Assembly (NCBI RefSeq): GCF_022829605.1
Contig: NZ_JAKSYD010000106.1
Span: 62,001-126,000 of the forward strand
DNA: 64,000 nt
Direction of reading: 5' to 3'
From: Methylobacterium sp. E-065
Lineage (GTDB): Bacteria; Pseudomonadota; Alphaproteobacteria; Rhizobiales; Beijerinckiaceae
Position 1 is the first letter of the stretch; every line of letters starts with the position of its first letter. Below the pieces are notes generated by a model, which saw nothing but the letters and a program-made list of their open reading frames with translations, was not told where the DNA came from and did no database searches. Positions 1 to 8,912 of this stretch are shown here, piece after piece. Position numbers and translations under genes: made by a program.

Positions 1-726
1 CGGCACCCCGCCGAGACCGTTGATCAACATGTCGCCGAGCAGTGCCTGGGCGGGATGATGCCCCTTCTCGGCGGCGAGGTTGAACCAGCGCGCTGCCTGC
101 CGGGGATCCGACTCGACGCCGGTGCCGTCGAGGTAGAGCCGGGCCAGATTGTACTGCGCGTTGGGGTCGCCGTAGTAGGACGCCGCGTAGTTGAACATGT
201 CGTAGGCGCGCTCGGGATTGGGGCGCACGTAGGTGCCCTTGATCCCCTCCAGGAAGTAGGTGCCGAGCGCCGTGAACGCGCTGCCGAGCACCGCGGAGTT
301 CTGCGGATCGGGCCCGTCATCGGTGCTGGCATCGGCGATCCGGGAAAAGAACTCGAACGCCTTCAGGTCGTCGTGGGGCACGCCGTCACCGTCGGCGTAC
401 ATCCGGCCGAGCTTCCACAGGGCCAAAGCGTGACCCTGACCGGCGGCATATTCGAGCGCCCGGGCGGCACCCTGCTTGTCGCCGGCATTGTACTCGCGCA
501 TCCCGGCGCGGAGCGCGTCCTTGGCCGAGCGATAGGCCTTGTCGGCCACCGGCACCGGGATGGGTGTCCGGATGTTGGCGTCGAGGGCGCGCGGCGCATC
601 GGTCGGCATGGCCAGCAGAACCAGGGCCCAGCCGGCAAGCGCAGCTTTTCCGACAATCCGGAACCGACTGGGATCGGCCCCGGCCGGCGTCCTGCGCCGG
701 CTGAGGTCAGTCCTAGACGTCCGCAT
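1..726 (-). CDS. exoR: ExoR-like periplasmic Sel1-repeat regulator (3' end beyond window)
   Basis: The 242 visible codons have no stop, so the C-terminus lies outside the window. The N-terminus has a hydrophobic signal-type segment at about residues 25-45. Sel1/TPR-like repeats follow, seen as WKLGRMYADGDGV, AQYNLARLYLDGTGV and ARWFNLAAEKGHHPAQALLG. Repeat order and wording closely match Sinorhizobium ExoR, a periplasmic inhibitor of the ExoS sensor kinase that controls succinoglycan and motility. The ATG at 726 lies inside the last codons of ilvD (14 nt overlap) with AAGGAG about 10 nt upstream, so translation is probably coupled to ilvD. Family membership is well supported. The regulatory target in this organism is inferred. 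Confidence 0.8.
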   Translation of the reverse strand, partial: MRTSRTDLSRRRTPAGADPSRFRIVGKAALAGWALVLLAMPTDAPRALDANIRTPIPVPVADKAYRSAKDALRAGMREYNAGDKQGAARALEYAAGQGHALALWKLGRMYADGDGVPHDDLKAFEFFSRIADASTDDGPDPQNSAVLGSAFTALGTYFLEGIKGTYVRPNPERAYDMFNYAASYYGDPNAQYNLARLYLDGTGVESDPRQAARWFNLAAEKGHHPAQALLGDMLINGLGGVP

Positions 727-2443
727 AGCTCTGCGTCTCCTTGGCACCCCCTGGGTGCGTGACGGCGCCGTAGAGCGCCGGGCCGACGCCCTGCGCGTAT
801 TTCCAGAGATAGCCGGAGGTCGCGGTGTTGCCCCGGGGCGTCCAAACCTTGCGCCGTTCGGCCAACTCCTCGTCCGACAGGGCGACGTCGAGCGTGCCCT
901 GGATCGCGTCGAGGGTGATGATGTCGCCGTCCCGGATCAGCCCGATCGGGCCACCCACGGCGGCTTCCGGCCCGACATGGCCGACGCAGAAACCGCGGGT
1001 CGCGCCCGAGAAACGACCGTCCGTGATCAGCGCGACCTTGTCGCCCATGCCCTGGCCGTAGAGGGCCGCGGTGGTTGACAGCATCTCGCGCATGCCGGGG
1101 CCACCACGCGGGCCCTCGTAGCGGATGACCAGAACCTCGCCTTCCTTGTAGGTGCGGGACTGGACGGCCTCGAAGCAGGCCTCCTCGCCGTCGAACACCC
1201 GGGCCGGACCGGTGAAAACCTGCTTCTCGGCCGCCATGCCGGCGACCTTCACGATTGCGCCCTCGGGAGCGAGGTTGCCCTTAAGGCCGACGACGCCGCC
1301 GGTGGGGGTGATCGGACGGTTGGCCGGATAGACCACGTCCTGATCCGGGTTCCAGGTCACCCGGTCCATGTTCTCCGCAATGGTGCGGCCGGTCACCGTG
1401 AGGCAGTCGCCGTGCATGAAGCCGTGATCGAGCAGCGTCTTCATCAGGAGCGGAATGCCGCCGACCTCGAACATGTCCTTGGCGACGTAGCGCCCGCCCG
1501 GCTTCAGATCCGCGATGTACGGCGTGCGCCGGAAAATTTCCGCCACGTCGAACAGCGTGAACTCGATGCCGCATTCGTGCGCGATTGCCGGCAGATGCAG
1601 GGCCGCATTGGTCGAACCGCCGGAGGCGGCGACCACGGTGGCGGCGTTCTCCAGGGCCTTGCGGGTGACGATGTCGCGGGGGCGGATCTGCTTGGCGAGC
1701 AACTCCATCACCTTCTCGCCGGCCGTGGCGCAGAACTTGTCGCGGATCTCGTAGGGCGCCGGCGCGCCGGCCGAGTAGGGCAGCGCGAGGCCGATCGCCT
1801 CGGAAACGGTCGCCATGGTGTTGGCGGTGAACTGCGCGCCGCAGGCGCCGGCCGAGGGGCAGGCGACCTGCTCCAACTCGTCGAGATCCTCCAGGCTCAT
1901 GTCGCCGACCGCGACCTTACCGACCGCCTCGAACAGGTCTTGGACGGTGACGGGCTTACCGCGGAACGAGCCGGGCAGGATCGAGCCGCCATAGATGAAG
2001 ATCGACGGCACGTTGAGGCGCACCATCGCCATCATCATGCCGGGCAGCGACTTGTCGCAGCCGGCCAAGCCGACCAGCGCGTCGTAGGCGTGGCCGCGCA
2101 TGGTCAGCTCGACCGAATCGGCGATGACCTCGCGGGACGGCAGCGAAGCGCGCATGCCGCCATGGCCCATGGCGATGCCGTCGGTCACCGTGATGGTGCA
2201 GAACTCGCGCGGCGTCCCGTGCGCGGCGGCGACACCCTTCTTCACCGCCTGCGCCTGGCGCATCAGCGAAATGTTGCAGGGCGCGGCCTCGTTCCAGCAG
2301 GAGGCGACACCGACCAGCGGCTGATGGATCTGCTCGCGGGTCAGCCCCATGGCGTAGAGATACGAGCGGTGGGGAGCGCGGTCCGGCCCCTCGGTCACGT
2401 GGCGGCTCGGCAGCTTCGACTTGTCGTTCAAACGCGTCACCAT
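713..2443 (-). CDS. ilvD: dihydroxy-acid dehydratase
   Basis: IlvD dehydrates 2,3-dihydroxyisovalerate and 2,3-dihydroxy-3-methylvalerate to the 2-oxo acids in valine, leucine and isoleucine synthesis. The 576 aa match the family along their length. Fe-S and active-site segments are visible: GVASCWNEAAPCN, the cluster motif AGCDKSLPGMMMA, and CPSAGACGAQFTANTM. An in-frame upstream ATG at 2509 would add 22 aa unlike IlvD, so the ATG at 2443, just before the conserved KLPSRHVTEGPDRAPHR segment, was chosen. The gene overlaps the start of the exoR-like gene by 14 nt. No leader peptide or attenuator was seen upstream. Confidence 0.95.
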   Translation of the reverse strand: MVTRLNDKSKLPSRHVTEGPDRAPHRSYLYAMGLTREQIHQPLVGVASCWNEAAPCNISLMRQAQAVKKGVAAAHGTPREFCTITVTDGIAMGHGGMRASLPSREVIADSVELTMRGHAYDALVGLAGCDKSLPGMMMAMVRLNVPSIFIYGGSILPGSFRGKPVTVQDLFEAVGKVAVGDMSLEDLDELEQVACPSAGACGAQFTANTMATVSEAIGLALPYSAGAPAPYEIRDKFCATAGEKVMELLAKQIRPRDIVTRKALENAATVVAASGGSTNAALHLPAIAHECGIEFTLFDVAEIFRRTPYIADLKPGGRYVAKDMFEVGGIPLLMKTLLDHGFMHGDCLTVTGRTIAENMDRVTWNPDQDVVYPANRPITPTGGVVGLKGNLAPEGAIVKVAGMAAEKQVFTGPARVFDGEEACFEAVQSRTYKEGEVLVIRYEGPRGGPGMREMLSTTAALYGQGMGDKVALITDGRFSGATRGFCVGHVGPEAAVGGPIGLIRDGDIITLDAIQGTLDVALSDEELAERRKVWTPRGNTATSGYLWKYAQGVGPALYGAVTHPGGAKETQSYADV

Positions 2444-3104
2444 GAACCCGGACAAAGCCTTCGCACCACCGATCCCGAGCGGGTGCGAAGGACCGCGGCA
2501 CGTCGCCATCTGCGATGCGCCGGAACCGTCATCCGCGTGCTCGGAAAACCTCGTTCGTTAACGGTAAAGCGTTGTCGAAATTGCCGTTTACCGCAGATGT
2601 TGAGGTGGGCCCGGACTATGGCGGGATCGCGGCGTTTACGGGCAGGTCTCGGGGCGGATCCGGGATCGTTTTACGGTGTTGCGACCCCGCCACAGCCACG
2701 CTTCGGCGCTTTCCGCGGACCGGTGATAGGTTGAAGATTCAACCCATTCGGCAAATAGATTGCCGCAGCGCTCTGAATGATAGCGCCCGTCGGGGTGCTG
2801 TATCATCGTTCATCAAAGCATAAATCTAGAAAATCTTGCGCTATACCAAACTGTTTGTACTGAATAATTATTTTCTTAATATTTGATGATCTCGATAATA
2901 TAATGATTCGTGGTGGATTGCTTGCACAAATCTGCGGAGAGATAGGTTGAGTTTGGGCGCGGCGGAGGCGCGCTCGGCGAACCGCCGGTAGTGAAGACGG
3001 TTCCGGCCTTCGCCGTACGCAGCATGCCCGAAAGGGCTTCGGACTCCCCGATCGCAGAGGCGGCGGAGTCCGAGACCGTCAGACGTTCCGTGGTTTTCAG
3101 GCCG
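2444..3104. other. intergenic region with AT-rich island
   Basis: This is 661 bp without a supported gene. Positions about 2820-2920 are strongly AT-rich, unlike the GC-rich genome around them, and may hold the ilvD promoter or a remnant of foreign DNA. Toward 3104 there are tandem hairpins, listed separately. A minus-strand open frame of 81 codons (2876-3121) runs from GC-rich into AT-rich sequence and overlaps the transglutaminase 3' end. Its composition is inconsistent, so it was not called. Confidence 0.6.
3027..3073 (-). terminator. tandem hairpins after the transglutaminase gene
   Basis: TCGGACTCC at 3039-3047 pairs perfectly with GGAGTCCGA at 3065-3073 (9 bp, 17-nt loop). Next to it, GCCC-GAAA-GGGC at 3027-3038 forms a small stem with a GNRA-type tetraloop. 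Both lie 30-80 nt beyond the stop codon of the minus-strand transglutaminase gene, as a terminator would. There is no T tract, so it may be Rho-assisted or an RNA-stabilising element. Confidence 0.45.
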
Positions 3105-3965
3105 TCAGGCCGCTCCGGCATGCGGCGCCGGGATCTCGGTCGAGATCGCCTCCACGGTGCGGGGCATCGGGCTACCCTGCCCGTCCGTGCGCTGGATCCG
3201 AACCTGCTGGTTCACCGGCTGCATGTTACCGAACGGCGTTGAGAACGCGATCTCGGCGGCATCACGACCGACGCCGATCCGCACCAGCCCGTCTAGGTCG
3301 GCCTGCCGGGTGGCGTCGAACAGCCACCAGCGGCCGTCGAGATAGGCCTCGAACACCGCGTGGAAATCGCTCGGCACGAGGCCGTGGGCATAGCAGCTTA
3401 CGAATCGGGCGGGAATGCCCAACGCCCGGCAGAAGGCAGTGCCGATATGCGCGAAATCGCGGCACACGCCGGCGCGCTTGAGCAGCGACTCATCCGCCGT
3501 GGTTTCCCCGTCGCTGGTGCCGGGCTGATAGGTGATGTGATCGTGAATCCAGTTGCAGATCTGGTTCACACGAGAATGCCCCTTCGGCAGGGCGCCGAAC
3601 TCGGCCAGGGCATAGGGCGTCAGCCGGTCCGAGGAGACGAAGCGGCTCGGCAGCAGAAAGGGCAGGATGTCGAGGGGCAACTGCCCGATCGGCGTCTCTT
3701 TGATGGTGGCGGGATCGGCCCGGTGCACCGTGAGATCGACTTCAGCGTTGTATTCCAGCGCGAACTGGCCGGTGGGGACATTCACCGCCAGGTAGCGGTT
3801 CAGCATGTCGGGCGTCGTGTAGATGTCGCGCTTCAAGTTGGGCGTCAGGACCAGGCTCTCGCTCAGGATCTCGACGCTCTTCAACTTGGCCACCTCCAGA
3901 TTGAAGATGAAGGTCGTATCCGAGAGGATGTTGTAGGATAGGCTGCAACCAAGCGTGTAGCGCAT
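3105..3965 (-). CDS. transglutaminase-like cysteine protease family protein
   Basis: The 286-aa protein has an N-terminal beta-rich domain (about residues 1-110) and a transglutaminase-like domain. The triad is visible: Cys168 in GVCRDFAH, His202 in FHAVFEAYL and Asp217 in LFDATR. No signal peptide is seen, so it is probably cytoplasmic. Members of this bacterial group occur next to many metabolic genes and their substrates are mostly unknown. The ATG at 3965 follows AAGGA with ideal spacing. A further upstream start would add 13 unlikely residues. It lies 70 bp after lutC on the same strand and might be read from the same transcript, but no functional link is known. Confidence 0.8.
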   Translation of the reverse strand: MRYTLGCSLSYNILSDTTFIFNLEVAKLKSVEILSESLVLTPNLKRDIYTTPDMLNRYLAVNVPTGQFALEYNAEVDLTVHRADPATIKETPIGQLPLDILPFLLPSRFVSSDRLTPYALAEFGALPKGHSRVNQICNWIHDHITYQPGTSDGETTADESLLKRAGVCRDFAHIGTAFCRALGIPARFVSCYAHGLVPSDFHAVFEAYLDGRWWLFDATRQADLDGLVRIGVGRDAAEIAFSTPFGNMQPVNQQVRIQRTDGQGSPMPRTVEAISTEIPAPHAGAA

Positions 3966-4035
3966 CGGATTTCCTTGCCGGGCGACGCCCTTTTCGCCGT
4001 CCAAGCAAGGGGCGCGCCCGATTGCCGGTTCCGGC

Positions 4036-4629
4036 TCAGGCCGTTTTCGGCTGCATCACCACGGTGAGCGAGCGCACACCCTGCGCCCCGTGGATGAGTA
4101 CGCCCTCGATGTCAGCGGTCGCCGACGGGCCGGTGTGCAGAACCGCGTAGGCCGAATGGCCGAACTCCCGCCGACGATAGGCCGCCTGGACGTTGGGCAG
4201 GATGTCGGCCGGGTCGAGTAGCACCACGAGGTGTTGGGCGAGGTAAGCCACGGCGTTGACGATCAGCTGGTCTTCCGTGAACAGCACCGAGCCCGTCTCG
4301 GCGATACCGAACACCGCGCGGACCACCGCCACGTCGACATCCTCGACCTCCTGCGGGTAGCGTATGCTGCGCAGGTCGCGGTTGCCGGTCAGCTCCGGGA
4401 CTGCCGAGGCGATGACCTTCGCGCCGTCGAGCCGCTCCCGCACGCCCGCGAAGATGTCACCGGCCTGGGGCTCGGCCACCCGGCCGCCCATGCGCTTCAG
4501 CCGCTCTCCGAACTCGGCCACCAGATCGTCACCGACCAGCGGCGCGAATAGCGGCAGCTCGGGCAGCGGGAAATCGCCGGACGGCCGGTTCCGGCGGATC
4601 TCGGCCAGGATCGCGTCGCGGGCGCTCAT
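4036..4629 (-). CDS. lutC: LutC/YkgG family lactate utilization protein (LUD domain)
   Basis: The 197-aa protein carries the LUD domain, with the family segment GIAETGSVLF at about residues 115-125 and a C-terminal VLIHGAQGVRSLTVV. In Bacillus subtilis LutABC oxidises L-lactate to pyruvate as a cytoplasmic Fe-S complex. LutC is the small non-Fe-S subunit. The start codon overlaps the lutB stop by 4 nt (ATGA), a clear sign of translational coupling. The order lutA-lutB-lutC is canonical. Confidence 0.88.
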   Translation of the reverse strand: MSARDAILAEIRRNRPSGDFPLPELPLFAPLVGDDLVAEFGERLKRMGGRVAEPQAGDIFAGVRERLDGAKVIASAVPELTGNRDLRSIRYPQEVEDVDVAVVRAVFGIAETGSVLFTEDQLIVNAVAYLAQHLVVLLDPADILPNVQAAYRRREFGHSAYAVLHTGPSATADIEGVLIHGAQGVRSLTVVMQPKTA

Positions 4630-6197
4630 CGACCCGTGTCCTTCATGCGGTTCTGCTTGTACCACGCGTGGAAGGTCTGGCGCGGCGCCTCGGGCATCTC
4701 GCGCTTCTTCCCCCAGGTGTTGAGCGGATTGTAGACCGCGAAACGCGGCAGCACCTTGAGCGCTGAATCGGCTGCGCCGATTGCGGCCCGATAGGCGGCT
4801 GGACGCGACAGGACTGCACCCGCCGCCTTCATCATGCCCTGCTTGAGCGCCGGGATCTGGTGCTCCTCGACCAGCACCTTGCGCCACGCGAAGATCTGCT
4901 CGTGGATGTTGATCTTCACCGGGCAGACGTTGGTGCAGGAGCCGTTCATCGTCGAGGAGAACGGCAGCGTCGAGTATTTCCGCTTGTTGAAGGTCGGGTC
5001 GATGATCAGCCCGATCGGCCCGGAATAGGTCGCCCCGTAGGAAAGCCCACCCGAGCGCCGGTAGACCGGGCAGGTGTTCATGCAGGCGCCGCAGCGGATG
5101 CATTTCAGGGAGGTCCAGAACTCCTCCAGGCCGAGGCGCTCAGAGCGGCCGTTATCGACCAGCACCATGTGCATCTCTGTGCCCTTGCGGGGCGCGCGGA
5201 AATGCGAGGTGTACTGGGTGATCGGCGAACCCAGAGCCGAGCGCGACAGCAGGCGGATGAACACGCCGAGATGCTCGACCTTCGGGATGATCTTCTCGAT
5301 GCCGATCGAGTGGATCTGCAGCGGCGGCACATTGCCCGACAGGTCGGCATTGCCCTCGTTGGTGCAGGTGACGACCGAGCCGGTCTCCGCGATGGCGAAG
5401 TTGCAGCCGGTCATGCCGGCATCGGCCTGCAGGATGTAGGGCCGGGTCGTCTCGCGCTGGCTCTCGGCGAGGTAATGGGCGTCGTCGTTGTCCGGATCGG
5501 TGCCGAGGGTCTTGGCGAAGACTTCGGCCACATCCATCCGGGTCTTGTGGACCGCCGGGGCGACGACGTGGCTCGGCTCCTCGTTGTCGAGCTGCTGGAT
5601 ACGCTCGCCAAGATCGGTCTCGATCACCTCGATGCCGTTGGCGTCCATGTGATGGCGGAAGCCGCACTCCTCGGTGAGCATCGACTTCGACTTCACCAGC
5701 GTCTTGGCGCCGTGGCTCTTCAGAATTTCCAGGACGATCCGGTTGTGGTCCGCCCCGTCCTTGGCCCAGTGAACGTGGACGCCGTTTGCCTTCGCGGCTG
5801 CCTCGAACTGCTCGAGATACTGGTCGAGGTGGCTTAGCGTGTGCGTCTTGATCTGCGAGGCGAGTTCGCGCAGCTCCTCCCATTCGGGGATGCCGTGCGC
5901 GGAGGTATCGCGCTTCTTGCGCAGGTCCCAGAGGCGCTCGTCATGGGCGGCCTGGTGAAGGGGGGCGGCGAGGAAGCGCTCGGCTGCCTCGGCTTGATCG
6001 ATCGGCCGGTTGCCGCGGATTTTGGCGCCACGGGGCTGCGGCTCGCGCACCTGCGGGGCGCGGATCGGCTTCGAGGCGGCCTCGGCGTGCTGAAGCCGGG
6101 TGCCGTCCTGCGCGCGCTCGCTCTCGTCGTCACGGGCCCGAACTTCCGGGTGAATGACGCCCTCGCGCTCGCGGGGATTGAGATCCTCGACGCTCAT
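4626..6197 (-). CDS. lutB: LutB family iron-sulfur lactate oxidation subunit
   Basis: The 523-aa protein has a LUD domain with FAIAETGSVVTCTNEGN, then a ferredoxin-like part. The first cluster motif is CIRCGACMNTCPVY and the second cysteine set includes GSCTNVCPVKINIHE. This is the electron-carrying core of the LutABC lactate oxidase. The first 75 or so residues are charged, rich in Arg, Glu and Pro, and longer than in typical LutB of about 480 aa. The start at 6197 is fixed by the 4-nt overlap with lutA, so the extension looks real unless translation begins downstream at a non-ATG codon. Confidence 0.9.
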   Translation of the reverse strand: MSVEDLNPREREGVIHPEVRARDDESERAQDGTRLQHAEAASKPIRAPQVREPQPRGAKIRGNRPIDQAEAAERFLAAPLHQAAHDERLWDLRKKRDTSAHGIPEWEELRELASQIKTHTLSHLDQYLEQFEAAAKANGVHVHWAKDGADHNRIVLEILKSHGAKTLVKSKSMLTEECGFRHHMDANGIEVIETDLGERIQQLDNEEPSHVVAPAVHKTRMDVAEVFAKTLGTDPDNDDAHYLAESQRETTRPYILQADAGMTGCNFAIAETGSVVTCTNEGNADLSGNVPPLQIHSIGIEKIIPKVEHLGVFIRLLSRSALGSPITQYTSHFRAPRKGTEMHMVLVDNGRSERLGLEEFWTSLKCIRCGACMNTCPVYRRSGGLSYGATYSGPIGLIIDPTFNKRKYSTLPFSSTMNGSCTNVCPVKINIHEQIFAWRKVLVEEHQIPALKQGMMKAAGAVLSRPAAYRAAIGAADSALKVLPRFAVYNPLNTWGKKREMPEAPRQTFHAWYKQNRMKDTGR

Positions 6198-6937
6198 GCG
6201 GCGGCTCCGTTCATCACCTGCGCGATGTGGATGTATTTGAGCGGCAACCCCAGGCGTTCGGCGCAGCCCTTCTGGTGCATCAGGCAGGAGGAGTCGGCGG
6301 AGACGACGTATTCGGCCCCGGCCCGGTTCTGATCGGCAACCTTGTCGTAGCCCATCTTGGCCGAGACCGCCGGTTCGAACACCGAGAAGGTCCCGCCGAA
6401 GCCGCAGCACTCGTCCGGCCGGGCGAGGTCCACCAGCTCGACGCCGTTCACGAGGCGCAGCAGGTCGAGGGGCTTCGAATAATAGGGCTTCACCAGCTCG
6501 CTGGGCCGGGCGTGGTGGATGCCGCGCAGGGCGTTGCAGTTGGTGTGGTAGGCGACCTTGTGCGGGAAGTTCGCCCAGGGCAGTGCCTCGACCTTCAGCA
6601 CGTCGTGCATGAACTCGACCAGCTCGTAGGTGCTGGCGCGGACGTGGCGGACCTCGTCGGTCTGCGGGATCGCGGTCAGGTGCTCACGCACCTGATGAAC
6701 GCAGGAGCCCGACGGCGCCACCACGTAATCGAAGCCCGAAAAATTCTTGACGAACAGGGCCTCGGTGGCGGCGGCTTCCGCGTGGCAGCCGGTGTTGGTC
6801 ATCGGCTGGCCGCAGCAGGTCTGGTCGAACGGATACTCAACCGTGCAGCCGAGCCGCTCCAGCAGCTCCAGGGTGGCGATCCCAACCTCCGGCTCGAAGG
6901 CATCGACGTAGCACGGCACGAACAGGCCGACCCGCAT
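6194..6937 (-). CDS. lutA: LutA family (Fe-S)-binding subunit with CCG motifs
   Basis: The 247-aa protein has two cysteine-rich CCG domains, seen as QTCCGQPMTNTG near residue 40 and DECCGFGGTFSV near residue 180. These bind Fe-S or heterodisulfide-type clusters in LutA, GlpC and HdrB proteins. LutA is the third subunit of the L-lactate oxidising complex. The ATG at 6937 has an AGGGGGG stretch about 9 nt upstream. It is the first lut gene, 65 bp after poxB on the same strand, and overlaps lutB by 4 nt. Confidence 0.9.
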   Translation of the reverse strand: MRVGLFVPCYVDAFEPEVGIATLELLERLGCTVEYPFDQTCCGQPMTNTGCHAEAAATEALFVKNFSGFDYVVAPSGSCVHQVREHLTAIPQTDEVRHVRASTYELVEFMHDVLKVEALPWANFPHKVAYHTNCNALRGIHHARPSELVKPYYSKPLDLLRLVNGVELVDLARPDECCGFGGTFSVFEPAVSAKMGYDKVADQNRAGAEYVVSADSSCLMHQKGCAERLGLPLKYIHIAQVMNGAAA

Positions 6938-7002
6938 GGTCCGGCACCCCCCTGGATCGCCGCTCCGTCGACCTGGAACGGTTCGAGACTGATCGTCAGG
7001 GT

Positions 7003-8733
7003 CTATCGGATGAGGTTGGTCTTGGCGAGATCGAGAACCGCGTCACCGCGTCCATCCATCACGGCCCGCAGGACATAAAGGCTAAATCCTTTCACCTGCT
7101 GCCCGTCGATCTTGGGCGGCATCGACAATTCGTTGCGGGCCGTGCGTACGTCGAGGAGCGAGGGGCCGTCGAAGGCCAGGAACTCGCGCATGGCGCCGGG
7201 CAACTCGGCGGGATCCTCGACCCGCAGGGCGAAGATGCCGGCCGCCCGCGACATTGCTGCAAAATCCGGATTGTCGAGGGCGACGCCGGTCTCGAGGTAG
7301 CCGGCCGCCTTCATCTCCAGCTCGACGAAGCCCAGCGTGCCGTTGTTGAACACCACGACCTTCAGCGGCAGCCGGTGCTGCCGCAACGTCAAAAAGTCGC
7401 CCATCAGCATGGCGAAGCCGCCGTCGCCGCACAGTGCGATCACCTGCCGGTCGGGCTGGCACGCCTGCGCGCCGATGCCCTGCGACAGCGCATTGGCCAT
7501 GGAGCCGTGGACCCAGGAGCCGAGGAGCCGGCGCCGCCCGTTCATGGCGAGATAGCGCGCTGCCCAAATCGTCGGTGTGCCGACATCGGCGGTGAAGATC
7601 GCGTCGTCGGACGCCGCCTCGCTGATCGTGCGGGCGAGGTATTGCGGGTGCAGCGGACCACCGCGCTTGCCGGTGGCCAGCTCATCGAGCCCGGTGCGCG
7701 CCTTGGCGTAGTGCTTCAGGCTGGCCTCCAGGAAGGATCGGTCGGTTTTGGACCTCAGCCGCGGCAGCAGCGCCCGGAGCGTCGCGCCCACGTCACCGAC
7801 AAGACCCAGCTCGATGCGACAGCGACGGCCGAGCTCGGTGGGGCGCAGGTCGATCTGCGCGACCTTCGCCTCCTGGGGGTAGAACTGCTTGTAGGGGAAG
7901 CCCGTGCCGAGCATCAGCAGCGTGTCGCACGCCATCATGGCGGCGTAGCCCGATGCGTAGCCGATCAGTCCGGTCATGCCGACATCGTAGGGGTTGTCGA
8001 ACTCCACGAACTCCTTGCCGCCGAGCGCGTGGACGATCGGGCTCTTGAGCGCCTCGGCGAGCTGAAGCAGTTCGGCATGGGCGCCTGCGCAGCCGCGCCC
8101 GCACAGCAGCGTGACGCGCTTGCCGGCGTTGAGCAGGGCGGCCAGCGCGTCGAGTTCCGGATCCGCCGGCCGCACCACCGGCTTGGCGGGGATCAGCCCG
8201 GCCCGCGGCGCCAGCGCGCGCTTGGGCGCGTCGCGGAGCGCGACATCGCCCGGGATCACGATGATGGCGACGCCGCCCTCCCCGACCGCGGCGCGGATCG
8301 CGTTCTCCAGCACGAAGGGCATCTGGGCCGGGTCGGAGACCATCTCGCAATAGTGGCTGCAGTCGCGGAACAGCTCGGTGGGCTTGGTCTCTTGGAAATA
8401 GCCCGAGCCGATCTCGGGCGACGGGATGTGGGCGGCGATCGCCAGCACCGGTGTCCGGCTGCGATGGGCATCATAGAGCCCGTTGATCAGGTGCAGGTTG
8501 CCGGGCCCGCAGGAGCCGGCGCAGACGGCGAGTTGTCCGGTCACCTGCGCCTCGCCGGCCGCCGCGAAGGCGGCAGCCTCCTCGTGGCGGGTGTGGATCC
8601 AGGCGATCCGCCCACGCGCGCGCAGCGCCTCCGTGATCCCGTTCAGGCTGTCGCCGACCACCCCATAGACACGCGCGACACCCGCTTCCTGAAGGGTCTC
8701 GGCGACGACGTCCGCGACGTTGCTGATGCGCAT
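7003..8733 (-). CDS. poxB: pyruvate dehydrogenase (quinone/cytochrome), PoxB type
   Basis: The 576-aa ThDP-dependent enzyme matches E. coli PoxB throughout. It has the N-terminal [14 protein letters not shown], the [10 protein letters not shown] glutamate region, [16 protein letters not shown] and [14 protein letters not shown]. The ThDP/Mg motif GDGGFAM...NN lies at about residues 430-460. The C-terminal [13 protein letters not shown] matches the membrane-binding tail of PoxB, which separates it from acetolactate synthase. It decarboxylates pyruvate to acetate and CO2 and passes electrons to ubiquinone at the inner membrane. It is followed by lutABC, which would supply pyruvate from lactate. 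A 9-bp inverted repeat lies in its upstream region. Confidence 0.9.
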   Translation of the reverse strand: MRISNVADVVAETLQEAGVARVYGVVGDSLNGITEALRARGRIAWIHTRHEEAAAFAAAGEAQVTGQLAVCAGSCGPGNLHLINGLYDAHRSRTPVLAIAAHIPSPEIGSGYFQETKPTELFRDCSHYCEMVSDPAQMPFVLENAIRAAVGEGGVAIIVIPGDVALRDAPKRALAPRAGLIPAKPVVRPADPELDALAALLNAGKRVTLLCGRGCAGAHAELLQLAEALKSPIVHALGGKEFVEFDNPYDVGMTGLIGYASGYAAMMACDTLLMLGTGFPYKQFYPQEAKVAQIDLRPTELGRRCRIELGLVGDVGATLRALLPRLRSKTDRSFLEASLKHYAKARTGLDELATGKRGGPLHPQYLARTISEAASDDAIFTADVGTPTIWAARYLAMNGRRRLLGSWVHGSMANALSQGIGAQACQPDRQVIALCGDGGFAMLMGDFLTLRQHRLPLKVVVFNNGTLGFVELEMKAAGYLETGVALDNPDFAAMSRAAGIFALRVEDPAELPGAMREFLAFDGPSLLDVRTARNELSMPPKIDGQQVKGFSLYVLRAVMDGRGDAVLDLAKTNLIR

Positions 8734-8759
8734 GATCCGGCTCCGGGTTTGACCTTGGG

Positions 8760-8833
8760 CTGGAAAGTGGGACCCGTGCCCCGGAAGTCACCCCAGGCGA
8801 CGCACCCCGAGCACGCCCCGGGGGACTTTCCAG
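8760..8833. promoter_or_regulatory. spaced inverted repeat between poxB and the DUF2267 gene
   Basis: CTGGAAAGT at 8760-8768 is perfectly complementary to ACTTTCCAG at 8825-8833, with 56 nt between. The arms lie 27-100 nt upstream of poxB, in the divergent intergenic region. They could be a split operator or the base of a structured 5' leader for poxB-lutABC. No known riboswitch class was recognised. Confidence 0.3.
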
Positions 8834-8912
8834 GGCAACGCGGCCCCTGCGCTTGATTTCCAGCGCCCCAGAGTCGAAGGACGTCTCGAAACGTTCCGAA
8901 GAGATCATCCCC

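Noticed and set aside
2522..2555. GGAAC...CGTT pair upstream of ilvD
   Set aside because: It is on the plus strand, away from ilvD, and the spacer is 25 nt.
2876..3121. 81-codon minus-strand frame beside the transglutaminase gene
   Set aside because: It overlaps the transglutaminase 3' end, spans the tandem hairpins and ends in very AT-rich sequence with changed codon use; no domain or ribosome site supports it.
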